64,000 nt of DNA, from positions 648,501-712,500 of the forward strand of contig WPIO01000110.1 of assembly GCA_009760855.2 (NCBI GenBank). Direction: 5' to 3'. Shown in pieces: positions 34,001 through 41,859 of the stretch (position 1 is its first letter; each line of letters starts with the position of its first letter). The position numbers and the translations under genes were made by a program. Origin of the DNA: Cristatella mucedo. Taxonomy: Eukaryota > Bryozoa > Phylactolaemata > Cristatellidae. The notes beneath the pieces were generated by a model. That model searched no databases. It had not been told where the DNA came from and saw only the letters and a list, made by a program, of their open reading frames with translations.

Positions 34001-34714
34001 GCCGTCAGTGCTCGTAGTCGTAGCGCTGACGGCCGGATCGCTGGCGGCTGCGACTTCGGCGGCGAGACCGAGACCGAGACGACGCTGCGACCGAGACGAC
34101 AGTCGCGAGGCAGCGTCGTCGAAGGTAACAAATGTCGATATCTCGCCGCCAAAGGCCCGACCGTCGGCTTAAAAGGCGACGTAATAGCGCCTAACGCTAA
34201 AAGCCACTAAGAGCCCCCTCCCCCCGAGAGAACGCGTGCACGCGAGAACGCGGCCGGAGAGGATTGGCGGGCAGCACGCGCGCTCGCGACCTCGGCGCCT
34301 CGGCGCTCGCGGCCGACGCCAGAACTGCCGCCGCCAGAACTGCCGCCGCCAGAACTGCCGCCGCCGCCGCCCGGCCGCTCGGCTCCGCCGCTGACGCCCC
34401 GCGGACGGCGTCGATGGCGGTCGCGAGATTTTCGTGGGAAACGGCGTCCTCGTCGACGACGCGTCTCCCAGTGGCCGAGCTCCCTCTCTCTCTCTCTCGA
34501 GCGGCGGCGGCGGCGACGAAAGCGGCGGGCGCTGCGGGTGAGCAGGCAGCCCGCCTGCGGCATGCGACTGGCCGGAACCGGCACCGCGAGGTCTTCACCT
34601 TGGTATCGTCCTCAGGTCGTGTGAGCGGAGCGCAGACGGCTGCTGCTGGCCGCTGGAGAACCAGATTTCGAGCACCTTCTCTGCCCCTTCGAAGAAGTGA
34701 CCGACCTTTTCCAT
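16143..34714 (-). CDS. AMD1: S-adenosylmethionine decarboxylase proenzyme, whole split gene (9 exons)
   Basis: The enzyme decarboxylates S-adenosylmethionine to supply aminopropyl groups for spermidine and spermine synthesis in the cytosol. Nine exons (34714-34599, 31469-31383, 31305-31179, 31079-31005, 26730-26703, 25703-25585, 25213-25133, 18711-18619, 16595-16143) join to 1,179 bases, 392 residues plus stop, with every junction in phase. Family hallmarks are visible: the N-terminal HFFEGAEK motif with its active-site Glu; the self-cleavage site LSE|SSMFVS, where Ser70 would become the pyruvoyl group; KTCG with Cys84; YYSRKNF; CGYSMNG with Ser235; and [19 protein letters not shown] with His249. 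Animal homologues are about 330-360 residues, so this one is longer, because of a Pro/Gln-rich C-terminal stretch. The ATG was chosen because it begins the conserved N-terminus and sits in a good context (ATCATGG). Introns 1, 4, 7 and 8 carry transposons, SINEs or simple repeats. Family identity is very secure; expression is not shown. Confidence 0.95.
16888..18543 (+). mobile_element. LINE A, 5'-truncated copy in AMD1 intron 8
   Basis: Covers the reverse transcriptase from [20 protein letters not shown] through [33 protein letters not shown] and the intact catalytic [12 protein letters not shown] to the ATT tail. Two stop codons, TGA at 17378-17380 (after NADTG) and TAG just after KVLL, interrupt it at the same sites as the 20.5-24.9 kb copy. 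An internal deletion joins SSYFQL to a point near [11 protein letters not shown]. It is antisense to AMD1 and nearly fills the intron. Confidence 0.92.
18619..18711 (-). CDS. AMD1: AMD1 exon 8
   Basis: 93 bases, 31 codons, phase 0 at both ends, from acceptor GTCCTGCAG to donor GAC|GTAAGT. It codes for [16 protein letters not shown], then [15 protein letters not shown]. The CGYSMNG block carries conserved active-site Ser235. It stands between two LINE-filled introns of 6.4 kb and 2.0 kb. Confidence 0.95.
18889..18970 (+). repeat. (CA)n microsatellite
   Basis: About 70 bases of CA followed by ACGACACACACGACATATA. Confidence 0.97.
18990..19160 (-). mobile_element. SINE-1, best-preserved copy
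   Basis: The reverse complement begins GGTGAGCCGTGATGGCACAC, with an A-box-like TGGCACACTAGG and a perfect B-box GGTTCGATTCC. The body GCCACTGCAAGCGGTGGTGA follows, then GGCTCTTCTGTCACTATACA and AGAGGCTGTTTAATCAGC. The head resembles a tRNA with a 3' extension of about 80 bases, so it is a SINE rather than a working tRNA gene. Confidence 0.85.
19213..19576. repeat. Long AT-rich inverted repeat (arms about 125-145 bp)
   Basis: Left arm 19213-19336 and right arm 19431-19576 are near-perfect reverse complements, sharing unique words such as CAGTTGTATCTATAATATGC, GTATAGTAAATAATAGATTA and GGTCGTGATATTATGCAAAC. The right arm holds an extra short duplication around ATCATAATAATATC. The loop and outer edges are TA/TG microsatellite. 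The CAATTGTATCTATAATATTC word recurs at 19631. Confidence 0.88.
19577..20440. other. TA microsatellite, then non-coding DNA in AMD1 intron 7
   Basis: A TA run continues to about 19630. After that nothing is recognised apart from a short direct repeat of CACATCACTGCATTCAGAGCT near 19860-19900. Confidence 0.45.
22791..22970 (+). repeat. 90-bp tandem duplication of the reverse transcriptase YADD box
   Basis: Two in-frame units starting at 22791 and 22881 each code for [20 protein letters not shown]-type sequence. The first has YAND, the second the catalytic YADD. Only the copy in the 20.5-24.9 kb element has this. Confidence 0.93.
23009..23895 (-). mobile_element. LINE B inserted into LINE A, flanked by a 7-bp target duplication
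   Basis: The minus frame codes for [77 protein letters not shown] and [22 protein letters not shown] occurs at 23002-23008 and 23896-23902. Removing the insert and one TGCATTG restores the LINE A reading [10 protein letters not shown]. It is 5'-truncated. Confidence 0.92.
24821..24860 (+). repeat. LINE A 3'-terminal stem-loop
   Basis: AAAGCGCC pairs with GGCGCTTT, with an inner AGAGA/TCTCT pair, directly before the ATT tail. The structure recurs in the other LINE A copies (for example 5711, 30571, 42640 and 47527) and probably serves reverse transcriptase recognition. Confidence 0.8.
25133..25213 (-). CDS. AMD1: AMD1 exon 7
   Basis: 81 bases, 27 codons, coding for [18 protein letters not shown] and then SSSAAEATK. 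Homologues read TLEILMSELDPxVMDxF across the exon 6/7 junction, which fixes the boundary. The sequence before it ends in AC, not AG. The donor is an ordinary AAG|GTAAGG. Confidence 0.93.
25214..25584 (-). other. AMD1: AMD1 intron 6, U12-type AT-AC intron
   Basis: On the minus strand this 371-base intron begins ATATCCTTTT immediately after the conserved TLE codons and ends AC immediately before ILMSGLD. The start matches the ATATCCTT consensus of minor-spliceosome (U12-type) AT-AC introns. A CTTAAT branch-point-like element lies with its presumed branch A about 11 bases before the 3' end, in the usual spacing window. No GT-AG pair keeps the conserved protein in frame here. A SINE copy lies inside the intron. 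Confidence 0.85.
25337..25461 (-). mobile_element. SINE-1, diverged copy within the AT-AC intron
   Basis: The reverse complement contains CTTGGCCCAGTGGTAGAATG (A-box-like), GATCTAGGTCGTGGGTTTGG (B-box region), CAAGCAGTGCTGATGGCCAC and AAGGCTCTACGCG. Confidence 0.7.
25585..25703 (-). CDS. AMD1: AMD1 exon 6
   Basis: 119 bases, starting with two bases of an Asp codon after acceptor AAATTTGCAG. It codes for [18 protein letters not shown] and onward, ending GEEQTLE. WYLY and QTLE are conserved family blocks. The exon must end at GAG just before ATATCCTTTT, because the protein continues ILMSGLD from exon 7. No GT donor fits this boundary, so the following intron reads as AT-AC. Confidence 0.93.
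25784..25852 (+). repeat. (CT)n microsatellite in AMD1 intron 5 edge
   Basis: A pure CT run of about 68 bases, some 80 bases upstream of AMD1 exon 6 in transcript direction, where it reads GA. Confidence 0.97.
25871..25927. repeat. Perfect inverted repeat, 20-bp arms
   Basis: Arms at 25871-25890 and 25908-25927 are exact reverse complements (GCGAATTGAAAGCTCTCTGC) around a 17-base loop. It lies in AMD1 intron 5. Confidence 0.9.
26703..26730 (-). CDS. AMD1: AMD1 exon 5, a 28-base microexon
   Basis: Codes for VAFLNSFLG plus one base, between acceptor GGTTTCTAG and donor GGGG|GTAAGT. It fills exactly the phase gap between exon 4 (ends phase 0, DEE) and exon 6 (starts with two bases). The joined peptide [17 protein letters not shown] aligns with the human EEIEFLNAIFPNGAAYC block. 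The exon lies alone between introns of 4.27 kb and 1.0 kb. The call rests on phase, both splice sites and peptide match together. Confidence 0.88.
26946..27022 (+). repeat. (CA)n microsatellite
   Basis: About 75 bases of CA in AMD1 intron 4. Confidence 0.97.
27638..27800 (+). repeat. (GAGT)n/(GAGC)n tetranucleotide array
   Basis: About 160 bases of GAGT units with GAGC and GTGAGT variants, in AMD1 intron 4. Confidence 0.95.
27924..27998 (+). repeat. (GA)n microsatellite
   Basis: About 73 bases of GA in AMD1 intron 4. Confidence 0.97.
28685..28835 (+). repeat. Three diverged tandem units of about 45-58 bp
   Basis: CCCTGCTCTTNNCGACNAGTGAC...TGTCACCGGG occurs three times in a row with length differences. 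Just before it, at 28553-28585, GCTGAAGCCA is repeated three times. Confidence 0.75.
29887..30200 (+). repeat. Diverged direct duplication, spacing about 215 bp
   Basis: GCAAGCC...GCGAGGCGAGT, TTGCTCTCTA and ACTAGTAT recur in the same order at 29898-29983 and 30110-30198. Intronic. Confidence 0.65.
30355..30455 (-). mobile_element. SINE-1, partial diverged copy
   Basis: The reverse complement shows GATCCAGGTCGTGGGTTACA, GTAGACTATCCTTTATCGCC and GGGATAGCCGTTAAGGCTCT, matching the SINE-1 body. Confidence 0.7.
30562..30643 (+). mobile_element. LINE A 3' tail-only copy
   Basis: Only GTAAATGTAAAGCGCCTAGA, the stem-loop and (ATT)n remain. It lies in AMD1 intron 4. Confidence 0.85.
31005..31079 (-). 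CDS. AMD1: AMD1 exon 4
   Basis: 75 bases, 25 codons, phase 0 at both ends. It codes for [20 protein letters not shown] followed by DFDEE, matching the conserved FYSRKNFxxP block of the family. The acceptor is ATGGTAG|GAT and the donor GAG|GTAAAT. A 4.27-kb intron follows. Confidence 0.94.
31179..31305 (-). CDS. AMD1: AMD1 exon 3 (autocleavage and pyruvoyl site)
   Basis: 127 bases beginning with the last base of a Ser codon, giving [11 protein letters not shown] across the junction. In this family the proenzyme cleaves itself between Glu and Ser (here Glu69|Ser70), producing a small beta chain and a pyruvoyl-headed alpha chain. The KTCG motif carries the conserved catalytic Cys84. The exon ends CDLDIVE at donor GAG|GTACGA. 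All key residues are intact. Confidence 0.95.
31383..31469 (-). CDS. AMD1: AMD1 exon 2
   Basis: 87 bases, from acceptor TTTTGTAG|A to donor CTCAG|GTAAGT. It completes IPR, codes for [17 protein letters not shown] and onward, and ends SYVL plus two bases of the Ser codon two residues before the cleavage site. It is separated from exon 3 by only 77 bases. Confidence 0.95.
32344..32371 (+). repeat. Poly-G run
   Basis: An uninterrupted run of about 20 G in AMD1 intron 1, a likely spot for length error or G-quadruplex structure. Confidence 0.9.
32940..33880 (-). pseudogene. Tc1/mariner-like transposase, broken, in AMD1 intron 1
   Basis: In minus-strand order: an HTH start, [20 protein letters not shown] then [12 protein letters not shown] (33835-33737); [20 protein letters not shown] with [24 protein letters not shown] (the DES catalytic region) in a shifted frame; [11 protein letters not shown]; and QINNDPKH with ESATKQF (the DNDPKH catalytic region). 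The order matches Tc1-family transposases. Several frame changes and a C run near 33670 show it is dead. Terminal inverted repeats were not recognised. Confidence 0.85.
33984..34050. repeat. Perfect inverted repeat, 25-bp GC-rich arms
   Basis: Arms at 33984-34008 and 34026-34050 (beginning CAGCCGCCAGCGATCCGG) are exact reverse complements around a 17-base loop. It lies at the left edge of the CpG-rich block. Confidence 0.92.
34599..34714 (-). CDS. AMD1: AMD1 exon 1 (start codon)
   Basis: Codes for the first 38 residues plus two bases of codon 39, starting [18 protein letters not shown] and ending DLRTIP. The conserved FEG and LE residues correspond to active-site glutamates of animal AMD1. 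The donor is CCAAG|GTGAAG. The exon lies inside a GC-rich, CpG-rich block. No in-frame or out-of-frame upstream ATG is seen in the 130 bases before this start, so a short regulatory upstream ORF like the one in mammalian AMD1 is not visible here, though it could lie further upstream in an unspliced leader. Confidence 0.95.
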
Positions 34715-34900
34715 GATGGCTTCTCTACACACCGAGTGGTGGGGATTGCACGCCGCCGCTCGCGGTAATATACGCGTGTATCTAGAGGGGGGGGGAGCTC
34801 GTCACGTGATTGAATATAATTGGCTGACGTAGCCAACGCCGACAACTGAGCTTCCGGCTTTTCGAATAGCCGAGGATTGCGAAAACGCCTCCGGATTAAC
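34715..34900 (-). promoter_or_regulatory. AMD1: Probable AMD1 core promoter and 5' leader
   Basis: Within about 190 bases upstream of the AMD1 ATG there is an E-box CACGTG (34803-34808), an inverted CCAAT box seen as ATTGG on the plus strand (34819-34823), a TGACGT CRE-like half site (34825-34830) and an AT-rich TATATTAC stretch near 34767. CACGTG sites are known Myc/USF targets in polyamine genes of vertebrates; its use here is inference. The transcription start cannot be placed from sequence alone. Confidence 0.5.
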
Positions 34901-35100
34901 TTGCACGTTTCGGCAACTGGCGTTTAACTTTTGAAAACCAAGATGAACAGTCTTCGCGCAGCCTCGCCGGCTACAGCTGAATCTATGTAGTATGACTTGG
35001 GAATTGGAAACTCGGCCAGCGAACAGCCTGCGACGGACGCACACGTCGGGCTCTCTAATGCTCGCAGCCGGCTTCTTCCGCCGCTGATGTCATTCGTTTA

Positions 35101-35175
35101 AAAATTAAGCTAGCGGTAGTAAGTTAGTAAGTTAGTAAGTTAGTAGGCTAGCGTCCGTCCGTCCGTCCGTTCGTC
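35101..35175 (+). repeat. Short tandem repeats (AGTAAGTT)n and (CGTC)n
   Basis: Four AGTAAGTT-like units followed by CCGTCCGTCCGTCCGT, upstream of AMD1. Confidence 0.85.
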
Positions 35176-36347
35176 GGACTGGAGGAGCCGAGAGGGGCAG
35201 AATGGCGGGCCTGTTTCAGTGCGCACGTCAAACGGACGCGTTCGCCTTTAGCCGCGAACGGGCGAAACGCAGCGCGGCGCAGCGCGGCGCAGGCGGCGCG
35301 CAGAGCGCGGACCCTTAGTTCTTCCGCCCGCCCATGCAGCCTCGCGATGGCCCGCTGCCACGGAGCACGTTGACTAGGTCACGCTCCCATCTTCCTTTAG
35401 TCTCGCGTCCGGCGGCCGCCGGCTGCGAGTGCGATTCGCTCTCGCCGCCGCGAGAGGCCGCAATTAAGTCGGCGCTGTCGCCAAAAGCGACGCGGCGACG
35501 GCGACGCGAGTTCCAAAGGCAATCGGCGGTGAGCGAGCGTCGGCTGCCGACATGAGCAGCAGCAGCAGCCGCGCCCGGCTTCGCTGCAGCTGCCGCGCTG
35601 CGGACGAGGGCGCCGAACCCACGAGATCGCTAGCGAAGATCGAAGGAGCAGCTTTCGACTTCCCTCAGCGCATTTTGGCGCGGCGCGCCTACCCAGCGAG
35701 CGATCGAGAATGCCGGCGCAAAGCAGCTCGGCACGCCGCCGGAAGCGTGAGCGAACAGACGCGACGCGCCGACGCGGAGAAACTTTGACCGAGGCCTTGC
35801 TTATGACGGTGGGAGGGGGCGCGCTGCGGCTGCGGCTGCGGCTGCGGCTGCTGCTGCTGCCACGGCTGCTGCGGCTACTTCGTGACGTCGGGTGATGAGG
35901 CGGGCGCTCTGCGGTTCACCTCGTGCCACGCCGCACGCCGGCCTCGGCTATAAGATAAGCGCCTCGGCGGCTGGCTCAGCGGTAGGTCAGGATGTGTAAC
36001 TCGACGGCTCGATAGGCTCGTCCTTAACCGGAGCCTCGTCCTCGTCGGCCGACCTTCGACCTCGACGGTCCCGTCCTCGCTGCGTCGTCCCTTCGAACTT
36101 CGCCACCGATTCTCGCTCGCTCGCTCGCTCGCTGAGTCCGATGGCGGTGGCTCAGCGAGCGGAAGAGGAAGCGGCGCTCCGGAGCCGCCGCCGCTCTCGC
36201 CGCCGCTCGCGTTCTGGCGCTCTGGCAGACGACGCTGCGGCGGAACGAGCGCGAAAAAGGCGACGAGCGAGCGCAGCGTGTCCGTCGCGTCGCCGACGCA
36301 CGCAACGGCAGCCTGGCGCACTGTCAGCCGAGCGCGCGTGCCTCTCC

Positions 36348-36400
<53 letters not shown>

Positions 36401-36783
36401 GGCGGCTTCGCGGTCCGGGCGCGCGCGCTACTCCGGAGCCCGCGCTCGACTGGCCCTGGCGAGGCGCGGCTGAAGACCCCGCGGCGATGAATCCTGAGAA
36501 ATTAATATAGTAACGGACGAGACCAGAACGGATCAGAAGCCGCCGGCTGCTGCTGCGAGAGTGCCCAGCGATCCGCTGAAACCTCAAAACAGTAGCCGGT
36601 ACTCGGGCCGAGAGCGAGATGCGCTGGGCGCGAGGCCAACTGGCGGCGCTCTGCGTAGAAACTTCTGGAGGCGTTATCGCAAAAGCGAGAAGGGTGACTC
36701 GGTTGCTGCACTCGGCGCGACAGACAGACGACTCGGGCAGACTCGTGGCGGCGTAAGCGCGCGGCACCGTTAGACTAAGCGAA

Positions 36784-36809
36784 ACGATTGGCTGGCCGGC
36801 CGGCCAATC
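36784..36809. promoter_or_regulatory. Near-perfect palindrome with CCAAT on both strands
   Basis: CGATTGGC at the left pairs with GCCAATCG at the right across a GGCCGGCC core, with one mismatch. CCAAT boxes in both directions inside CpG-rich DNA suggest NF-Y binding; inference only. Confidence 0.45.
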
Positions 36810-37240
36810 GTTGCCGACAATCGACCGCTCCCGAAGGTTGCTCGCTGCCTACGCTAGTCAAGTCGGAATTAATAAATCAGTCCAACTTATTGAAACGGTC
36901 ACCTCGGTGCCTTGCTAATCGATTATCGCTCTGGCTGCTCGCAAGCCTGTCAATCGCGGGCAACAATTCACAATCCGTCTCCTCCTTCGACGTCGGCTGT
37001 CCAGCGAAACCTCGCAATAGCGGGGCATTGCAATACTGACAGACCGATTCCCCCGATTCCCGCTCTTACCGCACACGCGCTCGCTCGCTCGCTCTCTCTC
37101 TCGCGTGCACGTCCGCAGTAAATGGCTTCTGCAAAGCTGCTTTCGATGCCACAGTGGTCCTGTCATGGTCCGTCCAGCGTCGATTCGCTACGACGCTGAG
37201 TGGCAGCGAAAGGCTGAGTGGCAGCGAAACTGCGGAAGTT

Positions 37241-37253
37241 TCTCTCTCTCTCC

Positions 37254-37336
<83 letters not shown>
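37241..37336 (+). repeat. (CT)n microsatellite
   Basis: About 90 bases of CT within the CpG-rich block. Confidence 0.97.
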
Positions 37337-37337
<1 letters not shown>

Positions 37338-37844
37338 AAGCGCCAAAGTCACACTTGCGTGCGAGCGCTCGGCGCGTAGCGTATCGTAAGCTATCTGCAA
37401 TAGCTCCGAAAGAAACCTAATAATAATAATAATAATGCTCTTAGCGGTCTTTTTTTATTTAAACGTAGTCGAGAGATGTCCACACGAAATTCCAATCCGG
37501 GGGCTTGCGCAACGGTCTTCGTGGAGGGCGTGGTAAGGACGGGCTGCGACGATGCGCCAGCGTCTCAGCAACCGACGAGTTCAGCACGTTCGCCGCAGGG
37601 CGCGCCGCCCGCCGCTGTCGCCACTGTCACCGCCGCCGACTGCGACGCCGAGCCACCGTCGTCGTCGGCGCACGCGTCCGCGCGGCGAGCACGTAAGACG
37701 GGAGCCAAGCGGGAGCCAGCCGAGCGCGACCGAACTTCCGTAGGCCGAACGGAAGCTCCGGCGTCGCAGACGCGTCGCGCCTTCCCTTCCGTTCCCGCCT
37801 GCTCTCGGCTACCGCTCGGACCGCTCGACGCAGATGCGGCGGCT

Positions 37845-37930
37845 CGGCAGAGCGGTAGCTCGACGCAGATGCGGTAGCCGGCGCGCGCGGCTTAGCGGCT
37901 CGGCAGAGCGGTAGCCGGCGCGCGCGGCTT
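37845..37930 (+). repeat. GC-rich tandem duplication
   Basis: CGGCTCGGCAGAGCGGTAGC and CCGGCGCGCGCGGCTTAGCG recur in direct order. Confidence 0.75.
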
Positions 37931-38149
37931 AGCGCCGTCTTCCGCTTCCGCCAGTTTCGTCGCCGTAGAGTACCTTCGGCAGAACCGATGGCGCAAGGGG
38001 TCATTACGGCCTCTGGCAATCTGTTCCAAGTGCACGAGCGCCACAAGCTTGTGCTCCGCGCAAGCGCCCCCTTCGCCTGAAGAACGAGGATCGTGAAGAA
38101 CGAGGATCAAAGAAAGGAGATCAAAGGGTGTGTAATTACTCCTATGCCT

Positions 38150-39162
38150 ACAGCTTAGACGCCGCTTGTTTGGCGGGAACTGCAAGCTGAGTACCCGCTC
38201 GTTTGCCATTCCTTGCGTTGTCTCGAACCGCTCGGCACGCTCCCTCACAAGCGGCACAGTGAATCTCTCTAACATAGTCATTCTCAGGCCTGTTATAACT
38301 CCGGTGGCTCGACGACCTGACGCTCATCTCTGCAATCCGCAAGCTCAATGTGCAATAAACCCCTAGCAATAAGCCACCTTGTTTCTGCAAAAGGTCTTGA
38401 CCTGCTCGCCTTTACTGAAACTTGGCTAAAATCGGTAAACTGGCCGACAATTAAAGACGCTACCCCGACTGGTTTCTCCTTCTTTCACACCCATCGATCA
38501 ATCGAAGCTGGAGGTGAAGTTGCTATTTTGATACGCTCAAAATTCGTCTTCAAGCCATTTGCAGTACCCTTGAAGTAGTCTTTCGAATCGATTGCCTTAA
38601 TTTCACCCGACAACAAGCTACCGAAGATGCCAGTAGACTTTCGCTCGCAAGAAACCATGTCCTCCCTTATCTCAGGTTTCTGCGATTTCACTTAAATTCC
38701 ATGTGCAGGAAATCGATTCTTCCTCGTTGTGGGTGATTTCAACATTCCCTTTTATAACTTATCTGGCGCCTTCAGCACTGAATTTCGTGCATTGACTGAC
38801 TCATTGTCTATTGTGGCTCATTTGCATGGCCCTACTCATTGGTAGATAGCTACAATGCGACACTAGCTGACATGCTCGACGAGTTTGCACCTCTGCCTTA
38901 GCGAACGGTGTGCCCTCGCGCAGACGGCCCATGGTTTACCACAGGCATTAAACTAGCCAGGCCTACTAAGCGCAAGCTTGAAAAAGCACACACAGGATCA
39001 GGACTGACTGTCCATCGACAGGCATACGAGAATTACTGTAGGTCGCACCAATCGATCCTAGCAAAGGCCAAGTCTAGCTTCTAGGAAAACATTGTTAAAT
39101 CACAGATGCACAATCCAAAAATGCTGATGTCGACGATCAACCATCTCGACCGCTCCCAGATT
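38150..39162 (+). mobile_element. LINE A endonuclease fragment, 3'-truncated
   Basis: [60 protein letters not shown] and, after stops, VVGDFNIPFYNLSGAF match LINE A. Sequence between LHGPTH and LVDSYNATLADMLDEF is deleted. It ends near [18 protein letters not shown], where an inverted LINE A tail begins. Confidence 0.88.
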
Positions 39163-39252
39163 AATAATAATAATGCACCTGATAAAGCGCCCTCATAGGA
39201 ATCAATCTCTGTCTCTGGCGCTTTACATTTGCTGCAAAGGGAAAAGCAAATG
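39163..39252 (-). mobile_element. LINE A 3' tail in inverse orientation
   Basis: Minus strand: TTTGCAGCAAATGTAAAGCG, a decayed stem-loop, and (ATT)n. It is joined directly to the plus-strand fragment on its left. Confidence 0.8.
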
Positions 39253-39259
39253 GAAGTTG

Positions 39260-40076
39260 CCACAAAACCGCGAGTACTAGACGAGCGTTAGGCTTCGGAC
39301 ATTTCTGTCCCCCATCTTCAAAGCCTGGGGCGAAAGTCTCGGCGAGCTGCTTGTCGAGCTACACAACGTCAACCGTCTCACCGGAACGTTCATCCACCTT
39401 AACGGCCCTAAAGAGACGGCTTCAACTGAAATGAGGTCAGTTGAAGAAGGACTGCGGCTCGGAAGGAATGCGGGACGGAATGTCTCCGGAGTTCGCTCGC
39501 CCGCGTGGGCAGGGGGAGCAGTGAGGGACCGCTACAGCTGAGTGGGCTCACAGTCTCTGAGTGGGCAGGCCGCGTCGGCTAGCGCCATTTCATCGCGATC
39601 GCCCAATGGTTAGCCGGTGCGTGGGTTGGACCAAGCAAAAGAAGCCTCGCCGCCAGCGGCGGCTCGCCGAGGGGGGCTGTTTACTACCCACGGCCCCACA
39701 CTTTCGGAGCTCGTAATGTGGGGTGTGTGTGTGTGTATGTTGTAGTTTGAGTGTATGCCGGCTCCTCTGATGAGCGTGTGATGTGGCATGGACACCGGCC
39801 AGTAACCCGATGGTGGCCAGATGGTGGATTCACCATTAGGGTCGGCCGGTGCACAGCTGTGGTCCGCCTGTGACGTGGGATGGACACCAGCCGTTAACCC
39901 GATGGTGGACTGGAGAGTGGAGGAGGGGAGAGTCGTGTGAGAGTTGGGGCCGAGGGGAGCCGTGCGCTCTTGGGCTCCGTGCGTTGGGAATAAACTATCG
40001 GTGTTGGGCATCGGCTGGCTCTCTGCTGTGCGACGGAGCGACATGTGTGTGTATTGTTCGTGCACGCACGTGTGTG

Positions 40077-40114
<38 letters not shown>

Positions 40115-41855
40115 TGTGTGTGTGTGGGAGGAGGATGAGAGAGTCCCAACGCGACCGGAGCTGTATCTTGCCAATTGACCGCTGCCCGGGTTTGGAAAAG
40201 TAAACGGGCGCTAGGGTAAGGTTATCCAGTTAGCCGAAACGATTTCTTCGCTGTTTCAGAGATCTCGAGAGTTGTCGAGAATGTCGAAGCCGATGCTGTG
40301 CAGCGGCTTCGACACGGAAGTCTTTGTCCCGAGGCGCAAGCCGTCTACGCCATTGATAGCGCCACTCGCCTGCTCTGCGTATCAAGTAAAAAGTGAAAAG
40401 TGAGATGCCTATTCCATGGCCTCCCATTTCCATCAGCGGCAGAAGGATCTTGGGGGGGGGCTGTCATTCCCGCTTGCAGTTGGCAAAACAGGATTGCGAA
40501 CTGCAGGACTTGATCGCGAAAACCGGGGGGGGGGTCGAGCACCTTGCCGCCGTGCTAAGACCCAGTACCTTTGCAGCCGCCGTTGCTAGTAGCCACAAAG
40601 AAGAGCGTTTCCGGCTAACGGGACGAGCCGGCGACCTTGCAACTGACCTTGGCACAGCGCCTCTTCGAGAACGTGAAAGTAATTGCTGCGAAGTTAGCCA
40701 AGAAGAAAGCGACCGAAAAACGGATCGAACGCAACAGCTCGCTTCAGAGCCTCACAGATCGTTGCTGCCCGTCAGACCGAGACCTGGAGCTCCAGACCGA
40801 CAGGATTTCGTGCCATACTGACGATCGCCGCGTTGACGATCTACTGTTCATAAAAATATGCCCGTCGTTTTCATATAAGCTCGTTGAAAGCACCGTTGAC
40901 ACTGCCAGTTGATAATAACAGCAGTGGCTATATTTTGTTTATCTGGTGCTCGACTAACAATAAGAAGACTTCGCCTCGCGCCTATAAGAGCCCCGACGTC
41001 CAGCTGCTCAGCTGTTCAAAGCAAAGCGAGCGGATGTAGAAGGAAGGAGGCAGCCTGCTCTTGCCTAGCTAAGCGGCTTTCGCAAGTGCACGATTTCCGG
41101 TCGCACCCATTTCAAAGTTTTGTTCGCGAAATTTCTGGCTTCGAGCCAGCTTGGATCTTATTACTGAGTCATCATCTGCTGGGTAGCGGCTGAATCCAGC
41201 TGCGTTCGCTAGTATCTCTGGCGGCATAGCCTCTCTTGAGGTCCCAGCTAGCCTGCGGTGTTAGCTACCGTAGCCACCTGTGCCACGTCATTTGGACTTC
41301 GTAGCTAAAGAAAAAAGCGACCGGTGCCGTGAGAGACGCAGCACCGGTGCAGACCTGATGCCGTCACGTGAGGGCTTAGTCACCAAGCAACCTTTTTCTT
41401 TTGAGAGCCAGGCTAGCACTGCTTTCATTCTCAGGGCAGCGTTCGCCCTGAGGCTGAATGACCTCAATTAGGCCGGTAGCCGCAGGCGGTCGGTTGGTGC
41501 ACAGTCGGGAGTTCGAGCTTCTGGCTATCAGGGTAATCGCCAAGGCTGTTTAAACATCGCCGCTACATCCTTGTCAACCAAGTCTTCAAAAACTTTCTTC
41601 TCCTGCTGCACGGCAGAAGTGCTTCATGGCCGCAGCCACCAGCTCTCAATCGCTTTCGCCAGTTCGGACCAGAGCAGCAAGTAAGGAGAGCAGAGCAGGT
41701 GCTGCTGGCTCTTCTGCCTCGACTGGTCGCTGTGCTGACACCACCAATCAACTCTCTCACAGCGGTTCGGAAAAGCAAAGCGATCGCCTACTGCACTCTA
41801 GCCTGCTACCGATTTTGCCCATCCTCGACGAGGGCTATGCACAAGGGGTTAAAGG
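39260..41855. other. Intergenic, no gene recognised; (GT)n at 40068-40130
   Basis: A GATGGTGG-rich direct repeat (ACCGGCCAGTAACCCGATGG / ACCAGCCGTTAACCCGATGG) lies at about 39790-39910 and a GT microsatellite at 40068-40130. A 10-bp perfect hairpin (GTCGAAGCCG/CGGCTTCGAC) lies at about 40281-40312. Open frames have no recognisable domain. Confidence 0.5.
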
Positions 41856-41859
41856 CCAA

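Larger units (their letters stand above)
33850..38020. promoter_or_regulatory. CpG-rich block around the AMD1 promoter
   Basis: About 4 kb of GC-rich DNA with very frequent CG dinucleotides, unlike the AT-richer flanks. It covers AMD1 exon 1, part of intron 1 and about 3.3 kb upstream. It includes GCG-rich tracts (36350-36410), a CT microsatellite (37241-37336) and long open frames in several phases that look like composition artefacts (Arg/Ala/Ser-rich, no recognisable domain). A near-perfect palindrome with CCAAT boxes on both strands lies at 36784-36809. Possibly an unmethylated promoter island; a second, plus-strand promoter cannot be excluded. Confidence 0.6.

Noticed and set aside
36141-36473. 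Long Arg/Ala/Ser-rich open frames in the CpG-rich block
   Set aside because: Open in several frames and on both strands, driven by GC-rich composition and GCG repeats. No domain, no splice-supported structure.
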